A stretch of DNA of 64,000 nt from Gemmatimonadaceae bacterium (GTDB lineage: Bacteria > Gemmatimonadota > Gemmatimonadetes > Gemmatimonadales > Gemmatimonadaceae): the NCBI GenBank assembly GCA_030647905.1, contig JAUSJA010000026.1, positions 310,001 through 374,000 on the forward strand, read 5' to 3'. Made by a program: the position numbers and the translations under genes. Position 1 is the stretch's first letter; each line of letters starts with the position of its first letter. Shown one piece after another: positions 58,477 through 64,000 of the stretch. The notes under the pieces are model-generated. The model saw nothing but the letters and a program-made list of their open reading frames with translations, ran no database searches and was not told where the DNA came from.

Positions 58477-60510
58477 TCAGGCGACGAGCTGTTTTACGGC
58501 CTCGACGATCTTCGAGACCGTAATGCCGAGGTGCTCGTAGAGCTCCTTGTACGGTGCCGAGGCACCGAAGCACTCGAGGCCGATGGTGATCCCATCTGAC
58601 CCAACCCACCGATCCCAGGACATGGGGTGTCCAGCCTCAATGGAAATCCGTTTTACCCCCAATAGCAAGACACTGTCGCGATACTCAGCGCCCTGCGAAG
58701 CGAAAATCTCATGACTCGGCATGCTAACGGCGCGTGCCCGAATGCCCTGAGCCTCGAGCTGCTGCTGAGCTTCGAGAATGAGGGCGACCTCGGATCCGCT
58801 CGACATGAGCACGACCTGGGGTGCTCCGCCGGGGGCGTCGGCAAGGACGTAGGCACCCTTCGCCAGGCCGCTCGCGGGCGCATATTTCGTGCGGTCAATG
58901 AACCCGAGCTTCTGTCTGGTGAGAACGAGCGCGACCGGCCCGTGGGAATGCTTGAGAGCCGCTCGCCAGGCCTCCGCGGTCTCCGAGGCATCCGCGGGAC
59001 GAATCAGCGTGAACCCGGGAATCGCGCGGAGCGTGCTGAGCTGCTCGATGGGCTGGTGTGTCGGACCATCTTCGCCAAGCCCGATCGAGTCATGCGTGTA
59101 GACGTAGATGACATGGCGCTTCATGATCGATGCGAGGCGCACCGAGGGGCGCATGTAATCCGAGAAGATCAGGAACGTCGCTCCGTATGGAATGAATCCG
59201 CCATGGGCCGACATTCCGTTCATGATCGCGGCCATGCCGTGCTCACGAATCCCGAAATGGAAATTGCGACCGGCATAATTGTCCGGCGTGATGTTGGGCG
59301 CGCCTTTCACGATGGTGTTCGTGGACGATGCGAGATCGGCAGAACCGCCGACGAGCTCGGGCAGCTTCGGAGCGATGGCATTGAGCACGGTCCCGGAAGC
59401 AGCACGGCTCGCGACGCTTCCGTTCTCCGCTGTGAACGACGGGATGAGATCTTCCCATCCTTCGAGGAGCTCGCCGCGCAGCCGGCGCTCGAGCTCGGCC
59501 GCATCTGCGGAATGAGTGGCCTTATATGCGTGGTACCTGTGCTGCCACTCGCTCTCGATCTTCGCGCCGCGATCGGACATCGTCCGCCAATGCGCCAGCG
59601 CTTCGGGCACAACGTAGAAAGGCTCCTGTGACGGGTAGCCCAGAGCTTCCCTGGTGAGCTTGATCTCTTCGACGCCGAGGGGTGATCCGTGCGCCTCGGC
59701 CGTGTCGTGCTTGTGGGGACTGCCGTATCCGATGTGCGACCTGACAATGATCAGCGAGGGCCGGTCGCGCACTTCCCTGGCGGCGACGGTCGCGTTGTCG
59801 AGCGCATCGAGATCGTTCGCGTCCTCGACGCGCTGGACGTGCCAGCCGTATGCCTCGAAGCGTTTCGCGGTGTCGTCGCTGAAGGTGAGGTCGGTATCAC
59901 CCTCGATCGTGATGTGATTGTCGTCGTAGAATCCGACGATCTTTCCCAGCCCAAGATGTCCGGCGTATGATGAAGCCTCGTGCGAGATGCCTTCCATCAT
60001 GTCACCGTCGCTGGCGATGAAGTAGGTGTGATGGTCAATGATCTCGTGCCCCGGGCGATTGAACGTCGCCGCAAGCTGCGCCTCGGCCACCGCCATTCCC
60101 ACCGAGTTGCCGACTCCCTGGCCGAGCGGGCCGGTGGTGGTCTCGACTCCCGCGGTGTAGCCGTACTCAGGATGTCCGGGAGTTCTGCTCTCCCACTGCC
60201 GGAACTGCTTCAGATCCTGAAGGGTGAGGTCGTAGCCGGTGAGATAGAGCACGCTGTAGAGGAGCATCGAAGCGTGGCCGGCAGAGAGGATGAAGCGATC
60301 GCGGTCTATCCACCCGGGATTGTGCGGATTGTATCGAAGGTGGCGGGTCCAGAGCACATAGGCGAGCGGCGCGAGCGCCATCGGCGTGCCCGGGTGTCCT
60401 GAGTCCGCCTTCTGGACCGCATCCATGGACAAGACCCGAATAGCATTGATGCAAAGCTGGTCGAGACTGGCGGACGAGGGAGTGGATTTCGTTTCAGGCA
60501 TCGGAGTCAT
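58477..60510 (-). CDS. tkt: Transketolase
   Basis: A 677-residue thiamine-diphosphate enzyme of the pentose phosphate pathway. It has [21 protein letters not shown] at the N-terminus, [14 protein letters not shown], the ThDP motif [20 protein letters not shown] followed by the metal-binding stretch near [10 protein letters not shown], the central [15 protein letters not shown], and a C-terminal domain. Length and motifs are standard. ATGs at 60510 and 60501 are both possible. The first overlaps the upstream nitroreductase gene by 17 bases. Confidence 0.97.
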   Translation of the reverse strand: MTPMPETKSTPSSASLDQLCINAIRVLSMDAVQKADSGHPGTPMALAPLAYVLWTRHLRYNPHNPGWIDRDRFILSAGHASMLLYSVLYLTGYDLTLQDLKQFRQWESRTPGHPEYGYTAGVETTTGPLGQGVGNSVGMAVAEAQLAATFNRPGHEIIDHHTYFIASDGDMMEGISHEASSYAGHLGLGKIVGFYDDNHITIEGDTDLTFSDDTAKRFEAYGWHVQRVEDANDLDALDNATVAAREVRDRPSLIIVRSHIGYGSPHKHDTAEAHGSPLGVEEIKLTREALGYPSQEPFYVVPEALAHWRTMSDRGAKIESEWQHRYHAYKATHSADAAELERRLRGELLEGWEDLIPSFTAENGSVASRAASGTVLNAIAPKLPELVGGSADLASSTNTIVKGAPNITPDNYAGRNFHFGIREHGMAAIMNGMSAHGGFIPYGATFLIFSDYMRPSVRLASIMKRHVIYVYTHDSIGLGEDGPTHQPIEQLSTLRAIPGFTLIRPADASETAEAWRAALKHSHGPVALVLTRQKLGFIDRTKYAPASGLAKGAYVLADAPGGAPQVVLMSSGSEVALILEAQQQLEAQGIRARAVSMPSHEIFASQGAEYRDSVLLLGVKRISIEAGHPMSWDRWVGSDGITIGLECFGASAPYKELYEHLGITVSKIVEAVKQLVA

Positions 60511-61141
60511 GGGGGCTTTGCGTCGAGTCTGAAGTTAACGTCGGAAGCTGTCCGCGAAACACGAATTCCGAGACGTGCCTGCGACCGCTCGGCTTTTCGC
60601 GTCCGCGGTTGCGTTCATCGAGCTGACTGGGATCGCCATACTTTCCGATCGCGATGGCGGCCATCACTTCGTATCCATCGCGAGGGACGTTGAGCGAATC
60701 GTACGCTTTGTTCAGGTCGAAGCCCGCCATGGCGTGTGCGTAGAGCCCGAGCTTTCGCGCCTCGAGGGCGAGAGAGAGCCATGAGGAACCGGCGTCGAAG
60801 CGAGCGGTGCGATTCGGCTTGCCATTCCGGGCGAGCGTGAGACGGGCGACGACGAAAGCGATCATCGGCGCGTGCTTTACCCAGATTCGATTGGACTCGT
60901 CAAGGATGTCCAGAAATCGGGCGCGTTCCTCGGGAACAGTGGCGTAGAGGTAGATCCACGGCTGCTCGTTCCCGGAGGACGGAGCCCACCGAGCGGCCTC
61001 GAAGAGTGACATGATGGTGGCTTCATCCAGGGGCTCGGGCGAGAAGGCGCGCGGAGACCAGCGATCCAGGAATTGCGGATCTACCGAAGCGTCCGCGGTG
61101 CGGCTGTTGACGACCAGGGGATCGGGAAGGGTATCGGGCAT
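60494..61141 (-). CDS. Nitroreductase-family protein
   Basis: A 215-residue FMN enzyme. It begins with the family pattern [20 protein letters not shown] and has [16 protein letters not shown] for FMN and nucleotide binding, [16 protein letters not shown] and the [15 protein letters not shown] motif. Members reduce nitro groups, quinones or enones with NAD(P)H; the substrate is unknown. It appears to be first in the minus-strand run nitroreductase-tkt-cyclase. The 170-base gap upstream to the GGDEF gene holds no site I can firmly support. Confidence 0.92.
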   Translation of the reverse strand: MPDTLPDPLVVNSRTADASVDPQFLDRWSPRAFSPEPLDEATIMSLFEAARWAPSSGNEQPWIYLYATVPEERARFLDILDESNRIWVKHAPMIAFVVARLTLARNGKPNRTARFDAGSSWLSLALEARKLGLYAHAMAGFDLNKAYDSLNVPRDGYEVMAAIAIGKYGDPSQLDERNRGREKPSGRRHVSEFVFRGQLPTLTSDSTQSPHDSDA

Positions 61142-61311
61142 GCGGGAAAGCTAATTCCGGAGGCACCAGCACTCTGTCCCGTACCTATCCGTTGTGGTTT
61201 TCTTCGCGCATGTTCATGTGTTCCTTAGAATCTCCGTGCGTCATACATCGGGTCTCCGTCGAGTTGACATAACCGGGCAATGGACATGCCGCATATCAGG
61301 GAATCGATCCC

Positions 61312-62214
61312 TTGAGCAAAAAGTCCGACGCCTCAACTCACTCCCGGTTCAGGAGCCTGAGCGATCCGGAGACTCTCACCAGGTTCGCACAAAATCTCGG
61401 CGAAGGAATCTACATAACCACAGAGCGCGGAGAGATTCTGGACGCCAACCCGGCATTCCTGAAAATCTTCGGCGTCGCCACACTGGACGAGCTGAAGAGC
61501 TACCGCGTGAGCGATTTCGTGGATGCCAGCATCAGGAAACAGGAAGTGGAGCTGGTGGAGCGGGAAGGCTCGATCCGCGACCGGGAACTTCAGATCACGC
61601 GTCCGGATGGCGGAGTGCGAACGGTTCTGGACACATGGTACACCAACACGGACCCCGAGACAGGGGAGCACGTCTTTCACGGCATCCTGGTGGACATTAC
61701 GGGACGCAAGGCGCTCGAGACGCAGCTCATCGAGCAGAGCCTTCGCGACCCGCTCACGGGATGCTACAACAGAAGGTATCTGGGGACGCTGTATGCCGCG
61801 GTTCGCGAGCTGACGGCAACGTGGGGATGCATTTACGTGGACATCGACCACTTCAAGCAGTACAACGACATGAACGGCCACGCGGCGGGCGACGCTGTGC
61901 TGGTGAAGATGAGTCGCTTCCTCATGAGGCACGTGCGGGCGGAAGAGCCGGTGATACGGATGGGGGGCGACGAATTCATGGTCGCGCTATTCGATACCGA
62001 TCTCGCGGAGACCGAGCTCATCGCGCACCGTCTGGAGAAAGCGGGCGAGGAGCGCGGGTCGGTTTCGTTCTCTCTCGGATGGGCAGCGCGGGACAATGCC
62101 GAGAATCTGGAGGAGACGGTGAACCGCGCCGACCGCGAGCTGATCAACGTGCGCGTCGTTCGCCGGCCGGGCAGCTATACGCGCCGGACCCCCGCGGATT
62201 CAGCCAGGAAATAG
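61312..62214 (+). CDS. PAS-GGDEF diguanylate cyclase
   Basis: A 300-residue cytosolic protein. A PAS domain (about 20-140, GIYITTERGEILDANPAFLK and FHGILVDITGRK) leads to a GGDEF domain with DPLTGCYNRRYL, YVDIDHFKQYNDMNGHAAGD and an intact active site RMGGDEF. It should make c-di-GMP under control of the PAS signal. The inhibitory site five residues upstream reads RAEE instead of RxxD, so product inhibition may be weakened. TTG start at 61312. No c-di-GMP phosphodiesterase gene is in the window. Confidence 0.9.
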   Translation: MSKKSDASTHSRFRSLSDPETLTRFAQNLGEGIYITTERGEILDANPAFLKIFGVATLDELKSYRVSDFVDASIRKQEVELVEREGSIRDRELQITRPDGGVRTVLDTWYTNTDPETGEHVFHGILVDITGRKALETQLIEQSLRDPLTGCYNRRYLGTLYAAVRELTATWGCIYVDIDHFKQYNDMNGHAAGDAVLVKMSRFLMRHVRAEEPVIRMGGDEFMVALFDTDLAETELIAHRLEKAGEERGSVSFSLGWAARDNAENLEETVNRADRELINVRVVRRPGSYTRRTPADSARK

Positions 62215-62290
62215 ACAACGCCGCACGATTTGTCGTGATCGGCGACCCGGACAAGATCACGCGCGGACTGCTCGTGTCGTTCTGATTTTC

Positions 62291-64000
62291 CTACCGCTCG
62301 GGATTGAGAATGCGCTGGATCTCTGAGCGGGCATCCACGATGTGAAGCCGCGTTGTCCGGTCAGTGGCGTGGCTGATCGCCAACTTGAGCGCGGTGTCGA
62401 GATCCAGCAGCTCGCCGCGCATCAGCGATCTCACATCGCTGTTGGGGCCGGTGCTGCTTCTGGCGCGCGGGCCTCGCGAAGGTGTCGAGCTGATGATCAT
62501 CGCGGGCACGGGGTTCAGCCGGGAATCCGCCTGTGCCAGCCATGCGCGCTGAAGCGAGCGGCGGAACGGATCAATGGTCACACGTTCTGCAGCGAGCTCT
62601 CTCCAGACAGCGCGACGAACATCGCCAAGCATCTCGCCGAGCGGGTAGATGTCGGCGCGGCCTCGGGCGAGGGCCTCATACTCGGCGAGGCGGTTCAGCC
62701 GATCGGTGTCGAAGAGACCGCCCAATATGCGTGCCTGTGCCGCTCCTATCCGGCGTAGCGTGCCGTCGGGCTCGATACGTCGCAGAAGATTCGTGTCTAT
62801 CAGATATTCAGGCGTGCGGAAGGCGTTGTCGGCGAGGAAGCGAATGGCAGCCCGCTGGCGCGCGGAAGCAATCGGGGTGAAGCGCGGTCCTGGCTGTCCA
62901 CCGTATTTCTCGCGTGAGTCCGAGCCGCCAACGATGTTGACGACGTGCTCGAGCTCCTGGCTCCATTGATCAACGAGGTCGTCGTAAAGCTCCGACAGAT
63001 CGGAGTTGTCCTCTCCTCGCCGGAGCGCGACGGACATGAGGATGGGCATCGTTCGCCGGATGTTGCGAAGTCCCAGCGCGGTGGATTTCACCGCGTCCGC
63101 ATCTCCGACGGCCTCGGTCTCGTCGCCAGGATCGCTGTCGCGGGCTCCGGAAGTACTGAAGCGGTACCACGGAACGGTGTCCTGCATCCGAGCCCAGCTA
63201 TCGAGAGTCGGTTTCTCTTCATCCGGGGTGCGCGCGCCGGGAACAGGCGCATATCCCCACCGGGTGGCGAACAGATCATAGGGCCCTATGCGGGGGACCA
63301 GATCCTCGACGGCGATGTGGTCTTCGGGCTGTGCCACGTAGTTGAATCGTGCGTAGTCCATCAGCGTGGGCGTGTGGCCCATGCGGTGCACCCACATCGC
63401 GCTGCGAATGCTATCGGCCGGATATGTCGAGCTCGCTTTCATGTTGTGCTGAAAACCGAGCGTATGTCCGACCTCGTGTGCGACGACGTACTCCACGAGC
63501 CGTCCCATCAGCGAATCGGGAAAGGGGATGCGACGCGCGCGCGGATCGAGCGGTGCGACCTGAGTGATGTACCAGTTCCGCGCGAGATTGAGGACGTTGT
63601 GATGGACGCGGATGGATCCATTCAGGATCTCGCCGCTGCGCGGGTCGTGGACATCGGGCCCATCGGCGTTCTCTGTCGTCGAGGGGAGCCAGCGCACGAC
63701 GGTGTTGCGAACGTCGTCCGGTGACCAGTCGGGGTTCTGGGCAGGAGTCGGCGCATCGCGGATGATGATGGCGCGACGAAATCCGGCGGCAGCAAAGGCC
63801 GGCTGCCAATCCTCGACTCCCTTCCTGATCCACGGAATCCACTGAGCGGGCGTGGCCGGATCGATGTAATACACGATCGGTTTCACGGGATCGGAAAGTG
63901 CCGAATCCGGGAATTTCTTCTCGAGGCGCCATCGCCGGATATATGATCGTGCGACGGAGCGATGCTGCGACGTTCCGAAGTCCGTCTGCTTCACGTCCGT
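62291..64000 (-). CDS. Zinc-dependent metalloprotease (DUF5117-like), N-terminus beyond window
   Basis: The minus-strand frame is open to the right edge. The 567 residues from a GTG at 63994 are only part of the protein, since related proteins run to about 800 residues or more. The metzincin zinc motif HEVGHTLGFQHN (HExxHxxGxxH) is clear, preceded by YYIDPATPAQWIPWIRKGVE and VRWLPSTTENADG, typical of the DUF5117/DUF4953 metalloprotease group. These are usually secreted and the signal peptide would lie off the window. The physiological substrate is unknown. Confidence 0.88.
   Translation of the reverse strand, partial: TDVKQTDFGTSQHRSVARSYIRRWRLEKKFPDSALSDPVKPIVYYIDPATPAQWIPWIRKGVEDWQPAFAAAGFRRAIIIRDAPTPAQNPDWSPDDVRNTVVRWLPSTTENADGPDVHDPRSGEILNGSIRVHHNVLNLARNWYITQVAPLDPRARRIPFPDSLMGRLVEYVVAHEVGHTLGFQHNMKASSTYPADSIRSAMWVHRMGHTPTLMDYARFNYVAQPEDHIAVEDLVPRIGPYDLFATRWGYAPVPGARTPDEEKPTLDSWARMQDTVPWYRFSTSGARDSDPGDETEAVGDADAVKSTALGLRNIRRTMPILMSVALRRGEDNSDLSELYDDLVDQWSQELEHVVNIVGGSDSREKYGGQPGPRFTPIASARQRAAIRFLADNAFRTPEYLIDTNLLRRIEPDGTLRRIGAAQARILGGLFDTDRLNRLAEYEALARGRADIYPLGEMLGDVRRAVWRELAAERVTIDPFRRSLQRAWLAQADSRLNPVPAMIISSTPSRGPRARSSTGPNSDVRSLMRGELLDLDTALKLAISHATDRTTRLHIVDARSEIQRILNPER

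Overview
The window looks like chromosomal DNA from a moderately GC-rich bacterium of the Gemmatimonadota or a close relative. This is inferred from gene content: a GWxTD-type lipoprotein, paired active/inactive M16 peptidases, a DUF5117-like zinc metalloprotease at the right edge, and frequent GTG/TTG starts. It cannot be proved from the sequence alone. I saw no insertion sequence, prophage, CRISPR array or plasmid gene. The window is mostly housekeeping genes with short gaps and many 4-base start/stop overlaps; no gene-free stretch exceeds 300 bases.

Layout. 1-11.5 kb: an edge-truncated lipoprotein, an MFS transporter and PlsC-like acyltransferase pair, polA, cold-shock protein, GWxTD lipoprotein, a Ser/Thr kinase facing a histidine kinase, pyrE and an AraC-type regulator. 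11.7-20.5 kb: the replication-origin neighbourhood, with RNase P RNA, a lipoprotein, dnaN and dnaA on the minus strand, then rpmH-rnpA-yidD-yidC-(metallo-hydrolase)-mnmE on the plus strand. This is the classical bacterial origin order. The best oriC candidate is the dnaA-dnaN gap (14133-14344), with three co-oriented DnaA-box-like sites around an AT-rich stretch.

20.5-31.6 kb: a membrane-linked HExxH protein, upp, a small DUF4177-like protein, a beta-CASP nuclease, a YdcF-like protein, and two separate M16 pairs. One pair carries signal peptides and the other does not. They are separated by an alpha/beta hydrolase, and a Nudix hydrolase follows. 31.8-44.5 kb: a long plus-strand run with an ECF sigma factor and zinc anti-sigma factor, holA, a SPOR protein, mutS, a TonB-C lipoprotein, a cystathionine beta-synthase-like enzyme, ddl, a rhomboid protease, an unusual queF, tRNA-Phe, pfkA and an SdpI-like protein.

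44.5-64 kb: an Ada-like DNA repair protein, a small coiled-coil protein, an OmpA lipoprotein, a thioesterase, a very large cyclic beta-1,2-glucan synthase (2783 aa), a FAD-Rieske oxidoreductase, an internally deleted DUF853 ATPase remnant, a nitroreductase-transketolase-cyclase run, a PAS-GGDEF protein, and a zinc metalloprotease cut by the window edge.

I found no clear new defence or mobile system. The observations most worth checking are: the rnpA gene, whose conserved N-terminus lies upstream of any usable start codon; PolA with Ala at the first exonuclease metal ligand; QueF with a 14-residue insertion inside its active site; the duplicated M16 pairs in different compartments; and the deleted DUF853 gene.
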